Shown here piece after piece: positions 52,160-62,100 of a stretch of DNA of 64,000 nucleotides (its first letter is position 1; each line of letters begins with the position of its first letter). The position numbers were made by a program, and so were the translations under genes. Location of the stretch: positions 77,417-141,416 of the forward strand of contig JABDCA010000001.1 in the NCBI GenBank assembly GCA_013288345.1, read 5' to 3'. This DNA comes from Bacteroidota bacterium (GTDB taxonomy: Bacteria > Bacteroidota > Bacteroidia > JABEUT01). A model generated the notes under the pieces. That model worked only from the letters and a program-made list of their open reading frames with translations. It did not search any database and was not told the DNA's origin.

Positions 52160-53656
52160 TTATACTTTATCCTGTGGGGTAAAGAACTTAATTTTTGTGT
52201 AATTATATATAAGGTCATTAACATCTTTCGAAAGCTTAAAATATAGCACAGCGCCACTATACAGAACAGTAATAACAGTCGACCTGACAGCTATATCGAC
52301 ATATTTATTATGCAAAAATGGAATTTGAGCTACTATTGCCCAAACAGCTATTGTAATAATTAATACCCAAAGGCAATTAATAGTGAATGGTTGCATTTTG
52401 TAACTATACTGCACAAAAATAAGGCGCAAAAGATTATATAAAGCAATACTGCAAAGGGTTGCAATAGCTGCGCCCAAAATACCATACATAGGTATTAAAA
52501 TAAGATTCATAGCTACGGTGGCAACTATTAAAAAAAGCATAAACCACAGATCTGATTTATACTTTTTAGAGGTAACAATAATATATCCGTTCAGCCCTGT
52601 AGCCATATCGATATACTTGGCCAGGGCCAGAAAAAAGAAAGTATACTTTGCAGCATAGTAATCTTTCGGCATAAATCTGAATATACAATCTATATTGCAC
52701 CATAAACCAAGAAACAACAGGCCGCCCAATACCATATCCACCAATGTTGCTTTTTCATAAAGATCTCGCATACCTTTCATGTCCTTTTCCTTCCAGTAAC
52801 GTGCAATAACAGGGTGGGCAATTTTTTGTATGGAGCGGTATGGCAAGGTCATTACCATGGCAATTAAAAACACAGTAGTATATATACCCGCTTGAGCAAG
52901 GTCAAGTTTTGCAGCAACCATCAGTGAATCTATACTAACCAATATAGTACCTCCCAAGGCACTCATTATGGTAAATATCCCGTATATGATCATAATTTTA
53001 AGGAAGCGATTGAATCTTTCGCTTTTTACCGGCCTCAAAAAAAGCTGCTTCAGGTAGGCCGTGTAGGCTAATAAAATTAAAGCAAGCACACAATTCCCAA
53101 GTACGTATAAAACAACAAACAGATGAAAATCAATTAATTTTAAAGCGTAAAGTAAAATGGTAACTGTAACCAGTAAGCGCCCAATAAGTTCATATGTAAA
53201 TGTAGCCACACCTGTTTTTAATAGCGTACGTAAGTATGATTCAAGGTATTGGAAATATAATAATCCGAATGCTAAGGGGATAGTGTAATAATAAAAATCA
53301 ATAAGCATAGGAGAATTTGCCTCATAGTGCTGAATAAATAAAGGCTTCAGGAATATAAATACCACCGTACACAATAAGAAACCAAAGGATACTACCGCAT
53401 TACCCCAAAAAAGGAAACCGTGATGCTGCTTTTCTTTTTGCTGAAAGTAGGGAAAGAACCGTATACTTATGCTATTCATACCCAATGCGGCAATTTGAGC
53501 ATAAAATACTGAAATATTATTTAAAATATTAATAAGCCCAACCTGTGGAAGTGTGAGAAAATTGGTAAAGAGCAATATTTTATTGAAATACCCTAAAGCA
53601 GCACCAGCGTATGAAAAGATAGTTAGCCGGATGCTTGCTTTTTGAATTATGCCCAT
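52160..53656 (-). CDS. Polysaccharide flippase (MOP superfamily)
   Basis: The protein has 498 residues and 14 likely membrane helices. It opens with KASIRLTIFSYAGAALGYFNKILLFTNFLTLPQVGLINIL, then has RFFPYFQQKEKQHHGFLFW and, late, a polysaccharide-synthesis C-terminal-like region (YGILGAAIATLCSIALYNLLRLIF). It is a second flippase beside that at 40644 and distinct from it in sequence. It exports a lipid-linked glycan. One base separates it from the nucleotidyltransferase-kinase gene. Confidence 0.85.
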   Translation of the reverse strand: MGIIQKASIRLTIFSYAGAALGYFNKILLFTNFLTLPQVGLINILNNISVFYAQIAALGMNSISIRFFPYFQQKEKQHHGFLFWGNAVVSFGFLLCTVVFIFLKPLFIQHYEANSPMLIDFYYYTIPLAFGLLYFQYLESYLRTLLKTGVATFTYELIGRLLVTVTILLYALKLIDFHLFVVLYVLGNCVLALILLAYTAYLKQLFLRPVKSERFNRFLKIMIIYGIFTIMSALGGTILVSIDSLMVAAKLDLAQAGIYTTVFLIAMVMTLPYRSIQKIAHPVIARYWKEKDMKGMRDLYEKATLVDMVLGGLLFLGLWCNIDCIFRFMPKDYYAAKYTFFFLALAKYIDMATGLNGYIIVTSKKYKSDLWFMLFLIVATVAMNLILIPMYGILGAAIATLCSIALYNLLRLIFVQYSYKMQPFTINCLWVLIITIAVWAIVAQIPFLHNKYVDIAVRSTVITVLYSGAVLYFKLSKDVNDLIYNYTKIKFFTPQDKV

Positions 53657-53657
53657 G

Positions 53658-55178
53658 TTATTTTAAAAAGTGCTGCACAAACCTTATAAGGTCTTTTTTA
53701 TAAACCGGGTGTGCATTACCAATAATTTCTACAGCCAATGCGCCAACACAATTACCAACAAAAGCAGCAATTTCGGGTGGTGTGTTGTTGTAAGCAAATA
53801 ATGTAGTTACCGATAATACCGCATCCCCCGCTCCCACTGAATCCTTTACAGATCTTGCAACAGCAGGCGCTTTTGTAATTTTATTTTTCTCGTACCATAT
53901 CGACCCTTCCTGGCCCAGAGTAATCTGTATTTTATCAGCCTTGGTTACCTTTTTCAGTTCTTTTACCAACGACTCCACATTTCCATAATTATCACCAAAT
54001 GGCAAGCGAAGTTCCTTTTCGTCAATCGATATGTAATCAACGTTCTTATATTTGGTAATGTAATTAAAACCATAGTTATTACTATTGGTTTGTGCATTTA
54101 CAGCTACATATTTACCTGCATCTTCGATGAACTTAATAATATTTGGTGTAATAAACCCATGACCAAAATCCGTTACAAGTACAACATCATATTTCGGGAG
54201 TTCCTTTTTTAAATATGTAATAACTTCTTTTTCAAGCTTTTCATCTATGTAATGGTCATTCATAAATGTCACCTCGAAGAGCTTAATGTTCATATACCTG
54301 TCAAGGTACCTTCTCTTTGTATTCGTTGGGCCGTCAGCTCTTTCAAAAAACTTAGTATCCACTCCTTGCGATACATTTTTCTTAATAACCTTATCCTGCA
54401 AGTTTTGTTTGCCCAGACATGTTACCAGTTTCACCTCACTGGCAAACTGCTCCAGATGATTGGCAACAGCTAATACACCACCTGCAAAAACTTCTTCGCG
54501 CATAAATATGCTCGATATAGTAGGAGATTTGGACGATTTACCTAGTGGAGAACAGTAATGGTATTCATCAATAATAGTATCGCCAATTACCATTATCTTC
54601 AACTTATTCAATTTTTCAATCTCGCCTAAAATATAATCAGCGTTATATTTTTTCTTTAATCTGTCAACAAAATCCTGAGTTTTAGAACCATGCGGATTAA
54701 AATGGCTATTGATAAGGTTTGACGAAGAAAATGTAATTTCTTCAGTAAAATAAAGCACACCACCAACTGCTTTAACAGCAGCCTCTTCATCGTATATGCC
54801 TTTGGTAAGGTCTTTTTCTTTGTCCTTATAATCTTGCCCTTTTACATAATAATCTGGCCTTATTAGCTTAATAGTTTCCACCGCAGTTGGCCAATGATTT
54901 AATGCAACGTAATCAACTGCTTCAATTGCCGCAATCGACTCCATACGTAGTTGCTCAGTAAACACAGGCCTTCCTGGGCCTTTATTCACAAACCTATCAG
55001 GTGTTAAAGTAACAATTACAATATCTGCCTTAGCTTTTGCAGCCTGAAAGTGTTTTATATGACCTGGGTGTAATAAGTCAAAGCATCCATGGCAATGAGC
55101 AATGGTTTTGCCTTCCTTCTTCAGCTTTTTGCATTCAACAGCAAGCTGTTCGAGTGTAAGTATTTTATTTTTCTGCAT
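53658..55178 (-). CDS. Nucleotidyltransferase-PfkB kinase fusion (HldE-like, reversed order)
   Basis: The protein has 506 residues. The N-terminal domain (about 1-155) is a cytidylyltransferase-like fold with HPGH at 37-40 (CFDLLHPGH) and EITFSSSNLIN. The C-terminal domain (about 190-506) is a ribokinase/PfkB fold with GDTIIDEYHY, a GGVLAVANHL element and the catalytic DSVGAGDAV. HldE, which makes ADP-heptose, has both domains but in the opposite order. The protein may phosphorylate and then nucleotidylate a heptose or other sugar for the glycan. No gmhA/gmhB is seen in the window. Confidence 0.85.
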   Translation of the reverse strand: MQKNKILTLEQLAVECKKLKKEGKTIAHCHGCFDLLHPGHIKHFQAAKAKADIVIVTLTPDRFVNKGPGRPVFTEQLRMESIAAIEAVDYVALNHWPTAVETIKLIRPDYYVKGQDYKDKEKDLTKGIYDEEAAVKAVGGVLYFTEEITFSSSNLINSHFNPHGSKTQDFVDRLKKKYNADYILGEIEKLNKLKIMVIGDTIIDEYHYCSPLGKSSKSPTISSIFMREEVFAGGVLAVANHLEQFASEVKLVTCLGKQNLQDKVIKKNVSQGVDTKFFERADGPTNTKRRYLDRYMNIKLFEVTFMNDHYIDEKLEKEVITYLKKELPKYDVVLVTDFGHGFITPNIIKFIEDAGKYVAVNAQTNSNNYGFNYITKYKNVDYISIDEKELRLPFGDNYGNVESLVKELKKVTKADKIQITLGQEGSIWYEKNKITKAPAVARSVKDSVGAGDAVLSVTTLFAYNNTPPEIAAFVGNCVGALAVEIIGNAHPVYKKDLIRFVQHFLK

Positions 55179-55186
55179 ACCTGAAA

Positions 55187-56176
55187 TTATTTACCAAGGT
55201 ATTTAAACCAATCTTTTGTAGCCTCTGCAATGCTTGCCGGTTCCCAAAGAGGAGCCTCTCTCCAATAATCAATATTATCAAGCATTATTTTCACTCCTTC
55301 TTCAAAACTAACAATAGGCTTCCATCCTGTCTTTTCTTTTATCTTGCTTGTATCAGCAAAGGTACAATCAGGCTCACCGGGGCGCTTAGGAACATATACA
55401 ATCTGCCCGCCTAAAAGTTCAACCAGCAGGTTAACACTATAGGTATTACCACTACCCACATTCATAATTTCTCCTGCACAATTATCTTTATTCGATGTAG
55501 TAACACATGCATTAACTACATCGGTTACAAAAGTAAAATCGCGGGTTTGTTTGCCGTCGCCAACCACTGTGTATGGTTTACCATTCAGTTTTTGAGCCAG
55601 AAAAACACCAAATACAGCGCCATAGGTACCCGATGTTCTGGCTCTTGGGCCATACACATTAAAAAAGCGGAGCGATGTAATATTCAAATCATATACCCTG
55701 TGCCAATGCTTACAATATTCTTCACCTACATATTTAGTAAGCGCATACGGATATTGCGGAGAAATAGCCTCTGTTTCGGGAGTAGGATATTTAGCAGGTA
55801 TCCCATAACATGATGAAGAGGCTGCATATATTACCCTTTGTATTTTTTGATGGCGACAAGCCTCGAGAACACTAATGGTACCATCTACATTAGAATGATG
55901 ATAATTCATTGGGCGCTCGATTGAAGGCACTATATCAGCCAATGCAGCAAGGTGAAACACCTTAACTACATCTTTAAACAAAGGCAATATTTTTTCATAG
56001 TCAGCAATATCAACACTGTGAAATGTTACTTTACTATTGCCTTTATGGTGTTCAATATTTCGCAGTGAACCACTGCTAAGGTTGTCAAGTATGACAACCT
56101 CATGGCCGTCATTCACAATCCTATCAACTAAATGACTGCCAATAAACCCGCATCCTCCTGTTACTAATGTTTTCAT
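55187..56176 (-). CDS. NAD-dependent sugar epimerase/dehydratase (SDR)
   Basis: The protein has 329 residues. It has the NAD motif TGGCGFIG (about 6-13), catalytic Tyr144-x3-Lys148 (YALTK) and upstream Ser in AASSSCYG. The later NVYGPRARTSGTYGAV and GDGKQTRDFTFVTDVV are typical of UDP-glucose/UDP-GlcNAc 4-epimerases such as the WbpP or GalE groups. It likely converts a UDP-sugar for the cluster. An exact substrate cannot be assigned. Confidence 0.88.
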   Translation of the reverse strand: MKTLVTGGCGFIGSHLVDRIVNDGHEVVILDNLSSGSLRNIEHHKGNSKVTFHSVDIADYEKILPLFKDVVKVFHLAALADIVPSIERPMNYHHSNVDGTISVLEACRHQKIQRVIYAASSSCYGIPAKYPTPETEAISPQYPYALTKYVGEEYCKHWHRVYDLNITSLRFFNVYGPRARTSGTYGAVFGVFLAQKLNGKPYTVVGDGKQTRDFTFVTDVVNACVTTSNKDNCAGEIMNVGSGNTYSVNLLVELLGGQIVYVPKRPGEPDCTFADTSKIKEKTGWKPIVSFEEGVKIMLDNIDYWREAPLWEPASIAEATKDWFKYLGK

Positions 56177-56191
56177 GTATATATTTTCAAT

Positions 56192-56914
56192 TTAAGCGCT
56201 CCACGTTACATTTTCTTTAATAACCCTTGCCGGTACGCCTCCAACCAAATTACCCGCTTCAACCGATTTAGTTACTACAGCCCCGGCCGCAACCACAATA
56301 TTATCATGCAAAACTACACCTTTTAGTATCATCGCCCTCTGCCCGAGCCAGCAATGGTCACCAATATGCACTTCTTCTATATCATTACTTAAGACATTAT
56401 CGAGTCCTGTGGTAAGTTTATGCCCATCATTATCACGTATTATTACGCCTTGTGCTATAAGGCAGTTTTCACCAATCTCAATATTTTTCAATGCAATAAT
56501 ATGAGAATCGCCATTAATCAAGGTACCATTCTTTATGCAAATCTTTGCATTAATTCCATAAATAGATACACCGGGGAGCAATGAAACATCTCCCTCAATC
56601 TCTAACGAAGAATTTACAAGATATATTTTACAACTGTCTTTTCGCGAATCATACGATCCTCCATCAAAATAGCCAAAGTCAATACCAATTTTCAGAGTTC
56701 CATTCCGAACTATAATATTAGAGTTTGATAAATTGAAAGCTGTTGAATGATGAATACCAATTTTTGATCCACCTTCTAACCTAATACTTCGTTTCACTAC
56801 CCAATACTTATGCCATGAATTATGGGCATATTTAACAGCATAAAACAGCTTTCCATAAAAAATCTGGATAAGGCCATACGACCTACTTGTTAACATTTGC
56901 CTGGCTCTGCCCAC
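56192..56914 (-). CDS. Hexapeptide-repeat acyltransferase
   Basis: The protein has 240 residues. From about residue 60 a left-handed beta helix is visible through repeats of the LIVxGxx type: LPGVSIYGINAKICIKNGTLINGDSHIIALKNIEIGENCLIAQGVIIRDNDGH, then IGDHCWLGQRAMILKGVVLHDNIVVAAGAVVTKSVEAGNLVGGVPARVIKENV. The ending GGVPARVIK is diagnostic of sugar O-acetyltransferases (LbetaH/XAT class). It transfers an acyl group, usually acetyl from CoA, to a sugar of the glycan. Neighbours are the epimerase and the DegT enzyme, so an amino-sugar substrate is plausible. Confidence 0.9.
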   Translation of the reverse strand: MGRARQMLTSRSYGLIQIFYGKLFYAVKYAHNSWHKYWVVKRSIRLEGGSKIGIHHSTAFNLSNSNIIVRNGTLKIGIDFGYFDGGSYDSRKDSCKIYLVNSSLEIEGDVSLLPGVSIYGINAKICIKNGTLINGDSHIIALKNIEIGENCLIAQGVIIRDNDGHKLTTGLDNVLSNDIEEVHIGDHCWLGQRAMILKGVVLHDNIVVAAGAVVTKSVEAGNLVGGVPARVIKENVTWSA

Positions 56915-56932
56915 TAAACTCTTACTGTTTTT

Positions 56933-58060
56933 CTACGAATGTTTTTTATAAAACTCAATAATGCAATCGGCTATATAGTTTACCTGTTCATCTGTCAATT
57001 CAGGGTAAACCGGAAGGCTGAGAATAGTCTCGGTTTGCTTTTCAGTAACCGGAAAATCACCTTTTTTATATCCTAAATATTTTGCGGCTTCCTGTAGGTG
57101 TATAGGCACTGGGTAATGTATTTTGGTATCAACACCCTGACTTGCCAAATATTCTTTAAGCTCATTTCGTTTATCTGTCTGTATAATAAATGTGTGGTAA
57201 ACAGCTTTTTCAAAGTCTTTATCGTAAGGAAGTATCATTTTTAAATCCTTCAATCTTTCGTAATAAAGCTTTGCAATAGCCCGCCTTCTTTCGGTCCACT
57301 TTTCTATATGCTTTAGCTTTACATTAAGCAGAGCAGCCTGCATATTATCAAGGCGGGAGTTATAACTCCAAAATTCACATTCATCGCGATTTTTCAGGCC
57401 ATGGTTCCTTGCCTTAAGCAAGTAGGCATAAACTTTTTCATCGTTAGTTGTTATCACACCACCATCGCCCGAAGCAGCAAGGTTCTTTAACGGATGTAAA
57501 CTGAAGCAACCTGTTGTACCCATGCTACCAACTCGCTTGCCTTTATATTCTGCACCAACAGCCTGTGCACAATCTTCAACTATGTGTATATTATGTTTTT
57601 TTGCAATTGCCAATAGCTCATCCATTGCTGCAGGGCGGCCGGTTAAATGCACAACTATAATGGCTTTTGTTTTAGTACTGATTGCTTTCTCAACCATTTC
57701 CGGGTCAAGGTTAAAATCTTCCCGTACATCAGCAAAAACAGGTTTTGCGCCAATTAATGCTATTGCCGAAGCTGAAGCTAAAAAAGAGTTAGGAGCTGTA
57801 ATAACTTCATCGCCATTCCCTATTCCCAATGCTTTAAGGGAAAGAAACAACGCATCAGTTCCGTTTGCCATACCCAGAGCATACTTGGTTTGCGCAAGTG
57901 TTGTAAAGCTTTTTTCAAAATTGGTAAGTGCCTCTCCCATTATAAACTGGCCACTTTCCATCACTTTCCAAAACTCGGTTATCAATTGCTCTTTTAAGGC
58001 AATATTCTGCAACCCCAGGTTTATATATGGAACTTGCATTTTTTTTGATGTAGCAAGCAT
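56933..58060 (-). CDS. DegT/DnrJ/EryC1/StrS aminotransferase
   Basis: The protein has 375 residues from the ATG at 58060, which overlaps the previous stop (TAATG). The ATG at 58039 (MQVPYINLG) is the more usual family start. The PLP lysine is in SLHPLKNLAASGDGG (Lys192), and GTDALFLSLKALGIGNGDEVI and VEDCAQAVGAEYKGKRVG are standard. It aminates a keto-sugar nucleotide with glutamate as donor. With the acyltransferase 18 bases downstream, it could produce an N-acylated amino sugar. Confidence 0.92.
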   Translation of the reverse strand: MLATSKKMQVPYINLGLQNIALKEQLITEFWKVMESGQFIMGEALTNFEKSFTTLAQTKYALGMANGTDALFLSLKALGIGNGDEVITAPNSFLASASAIALIGAKPVFADVREDFNLDPEMVEKAISTKTKAIIVVHLTGRPAAMDELLAIAKKHNIHIVEDCAQAVGAEYKGKRVGSMGTTGCFSLHPLKNLAASGDGGVITTNDEKVYAYLLKARNHGLKNRDECEFWSYNSRLDNMQAALLNVKLKHIEKWTERRRAIAKLYYERLKDLKMILPYDKDFEKAVYHTFIIQTDKRNELKEYLASQGVDTKIHYPVPIHLQEAAKYLGYKKGDFPVTEKQTETILSLPVYPELTDEQVNYIADCIIEFYKKHS

Positions 58061-59040
58061 TATTGTAAGTGTATTAATTGCATTAACTTAACGTTGAAAT
58101 ATTTTGGGCTTGAAAGTGAATCAGGAATATGGCCTGCCTCAAATTCACGTTTTAGATCAACAGAGGCTTCTTCGATTGTGTGCTTTGGTTCAAAGCCCAG
58201 TTCTTTCTTTATTTTTTCAGAAGAAATATGGTACGAACGGTGATCATCGGTAGGGGTGGTTATTATTTTAACATGATTGCCCACAGCATGTTTCACCATT
58301 TCAGCAATTTGCGATACTGTAAAGTTCTCATACCCGGCATTAAATATTTTACCTGCTATTTTCTCTGAAGGTAAAGTGAGAAGGAAACAATACAAGTCTG
58401 TCATATCTTCAATATGGATATTCGGGCGTTTTTGATCGCCTCCAAATACAGTAATCTCTCCTTTATTAACTGCAAGGTTGGTAAGTATATTCACAGTCAA
58501 ATCAAGCCTTAATCTTGGGCTATAGCCACATACCGTAGCAGGTCGGATAGTTAGTGTAGTAAATTCGGGTGATTGGTATTTACTGAGTATGGTTTCGCAA
58601 TTAGCCTTGAATTTAGAATAATCGGTAAGTGGCTCCAGCGGCATGTCCTCTGTTACATTAGGCGTTTCTTTAATACCATATACGCTTGATGATGAAGCAT
58701 AAATAAACCTCTTTACACCACTTTCTTTCGAGATTTTAACCAATGGTTCAAAAGCATCTAAGTTTATAGACTTACCCAATGTTGGGTTCAGCTCAAAGCT
58801 CGGGTCATTTGAAATACAAGCTAAATGTATCACTGCATCTTGCCCTGCTAATGTATTTTTAAGTAATTGCTGGTCTCTAATATCTCCTTTTACCTTTTTC
58901 AGGTTAGGATGATTTGGCAGAACATCTTCGCCATAAATCATAAGGTCTAATACCGTTACATCATAACCTTGTTTTAATAATTTAGGAACAAGAATAGCGC
59001 CTACGTAGCCTGCTCCGCCTGTAATAAATATATTCTTCAT
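58060..59040 (-). CDS. NAD-dependent sugar epimerase (SDR)
   Basis: The protein has 326 residues. NAD motif TGGAGYVG (about 7-14), Ser in YASSSSVYG, and a Tyr-x3-Lys in DYSKFK. The arrangement RPATVCGYSPRLRLDLTVNILTNLAV is typical of extended SDRs acting on nucleotide sugars, close to those annotated as UDP-glucose 4-epimerase or GDP-mannose 4,6-dehydratase relatives. It is the first gene of the minus-strand sugar operon. The next gene upstream, the giant Kelch protein, ends 93 bases away. Confidence 0.85.
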   Translation of the reverse strand: MKNIFITGGAGYVGAILVPKLLKQGYDVTVLDLMIYGEDVLPNHPNLKKVKGDIRDQQLLKNTLAGQDAVIHLACISNDPSFELNPTLGKSINLDAFEPLVKISKESGVKRFIYASSSSVYGIKETPNVTEDMPLEPLTDYSKFKANCETILSKYQSPEFTTLTIRPATVCGYSPRLRLDLTVNILTNLAVNKGEITVFGGDQKRPNIHIEDMTDLYCFLLTLPSEKIAGKIFNAGYENFTVSQIAEMVKHAVGNHVKIITTPTDDHRSYHISSEKIKKELGFEPKHTIEEASVDLKREFEAGHIPDSLSSPKYFNVKLMQLIHLQ

Positions 59041-59133
59041 AGTTAATTAAATGACCAACAAAGATACAAAAATGAGAAATGCTATCCCGAACTTTAGTCA
59101 GGATAGCATTCTCAATACAAACCCATCAATTAT

Positions 59134-62100
59134 CTATCTCGCAATCAACACCTTACACACATATACCTTGCTAGATGTTACCACCCTTACAAAATATGTT
59201 CCATCTGAAATATTTGCAAGATCCATCTCCTTTCTGATTGTTCCATTTGAAGAATGAGCTGCAGTATTATAAACTACTTCACCTAACAAGTTGGTTACTT
59301 GCAACATTGCTTCCTGATTATTCGGTGTACCATCTATTGCCAGCATGAATAAACCATTATTAGGATTAGGGAACAGTTTTATATCTGCTGAGTTTGACAG
59401 TGAAGTTATTCCAGTAGGACCTGTTGGTGAACTCAATTTTATCGGTTTAAATGCTATTGATTTTACCTGAGAACCTTCACGGTTTATAGCTAAAGTAATA
59501 TTGTAAGTACTATTTGTACTAAAAGAATGTGTTGATGTCCTCACTCCTATACCCGATACAATCTGGCTGTTTCCATCCCCAAAATTCCATGTATATGAAA
59601 CACTCTTCAGAGGCTTAGAAGGGCCATGAGAAAGTGAGTCATTACATACTGTGTCACTTATACTTACAAAAGAGATAATTGCACTATCGCCAGCTGTATT
59701 GTTTTTTACCGTATATGTAAATTCTGCATACAAACAACTGTCGGTTACAGTTGTATTGGCACATGCACTGCACCCTCCTGCATCTGTTACGCAACAGGTA
59801 TAGATTCCAGGGCTTGCTACTATTGATGTAGTGCTAGCTCCATTACTCCAGTGGTAGCTGTATGGCGCTGTTCCACCTGTAGCTGTTACCGTTGCACCAC
59901 CATCACTACAAGTATCACAGCTTGACCTTGCTGACTTAAGTATTACACCAAGTGAACAGGTATTTGATGCATTCGTTGCATTAGTAATAGTAACATTTAT
60001 TGTAGTGTCTGATGTACAGCCTGCCGTTGTATTTGACAGACTTAGAGTAACAGGATATGTTCCATTCTTTTGATAAGTATAGCTATATGGATTTCCATAC
60101 CCGTATCCTATACTATCGCCTGTATACCAATACAACTGTGTTGTACCTGCGGTAACCGTTGATGTGCTTGTAAAATTAACCTGACCATTGGAGCCGGTAG
60201 TATAGGTAAAGTCAGCTTTCAAATTACATATTGCAGCATTGCTTATTGTTACATAAATAGTTGTATCTGATGAACAACTACTGGTACTATCGGTAATAAA
60301 CAAGTTTATTCCATACGTGCCGTTATATCCATAAGTATAAAAGAAAGAACTGCCATTTCCACCACCACTATTGTTTCCTGCATTCCAATAGTATTGAGTG
60401 CCTGCTCCGGTACCACTTGATGTACTATTGCACGCTACCTGGCCATTCGAACCTGTGAATACAGTAAAGTCGCTATGCAGAGCACATGCAGCTGCGTTGG
60501 TTACAGTAACATTTGCTGTTGCATTCGAAGCGCATGAACCATTACTATCAGAAGCTACCAGTTTAACCAGATAGGTCCCATTATGTAAGTAGGTGTAGGT
60601 AAACGTACTTCCATTTCCATGGCCTTTACCATCACCCGCATCCCAGGCATATTTTGTACCTGAATTTGCTCCGCTTGTATTACTTGTAAATGTTACAAGG
60701 CCGGCTGAACCTGAATTACTGGTAAAGCCTGCAACCAATGAACATGTTGGAGGCAGTACGGTATCGCATGGGGTATATTGCCAAAATGAGTTTTGATACG
60801 TTCCTACACTGTCCAGTCCCGTTCCTATATAACCATAGTTGCCAATTGTAAACGCTGCTGAATAGGCTCGCTCTATTTTATTTACTCCCATATTGGTAAA
60901 TTCTGACCATGCCTTGCTTATTGTATCATATACATATCCAACAGGTGTTGGAACTGGATTCAAATAAGTTCCTCCATCGCCACCAGTACATACATATGCC
61001 TTACTTCCAATCACAAAAACCCTTGCGTCAAGCCCAATTCCAGTATATCCAGGATAATTAGCTATTGGCGTCCAACTATCATTTGTTGTATCATATTGCC
61101 AGAATGAAGTGTATCCGCTTCCGTCACCTCCACCTCCAACATAGCCATGGTTTCCAATCGTGAACGCAGCCATTCCATCAATGCCAGGTGCTGGTGAATT
61201 CTTTAATTGTTTCCATGCGTTAGTATGAGCATCATACACCCATACGTCATTTAAATAAGGAGAACCTCCTGCAGAGCCACCTATAACATATACTTTATGG
61301 CCTATTACAAACCAGGCTGCATCGTAACGTGGTTTACCTGGCAAACTTGCTTTCTGAGTCCAGCTATTAGTAGTGGTGTCATATTGCCACAAATCATTTG
61401 AACCGCCACCATTAGAATTATTACCACCCAGTCCTACATAACCTTTACCTTCTATTGAAAATCCGATAGGACTAAAATAGTAACCTGCTCCGGGGTAGTT
61501 TGCTATTGCACTCCATGTATTGGTTGTCTGGTTCCATTTATAAAAATCATTATAGTGAGCAGAACCATTAAAGCCACATCCTATAAAGCCATAGTGTCCT
61601 ATTGTAAAGCTTGTTCCGTAATCACGCGCTGCACCTGTAAAGTCCGACATCTTTGTCCATAAATTACACGTTGGTACAACTATACTATTAACTGTTATAA
61701 CTACTGCAGTATCAGATGAACATATATTTACACTGTCCGATATACTTAAAGTAACTGTATACGTTCCATTGCTTGCATAAGTATAGCTGAATGCAGTAGT
61801 GCTGCCTTTTCCTGTACTATCTCCCGCTGTCCAACTATACTTTGTTCCTGCTGTTACACCGGTCGATTTATTGGTAAAGGTTACCTGGCCATTATTTCCT
61901 AAGGTACTAGTGAAGCTTGCATGTAGCTTACACACGGGTGCCGTAGCTGTATCAGCACATGGATAATATTGCCAAAAACTAGTCTGGTAAGTTGACGTGC
62001 TGTCTATGCCTATTCCTATATAACCATAGTTGCCGATTGTAAATGCTGTTGAATAGGCTCTCTCTATTCCATTAGTTCCCATATTGGTAAATTCTAACCA

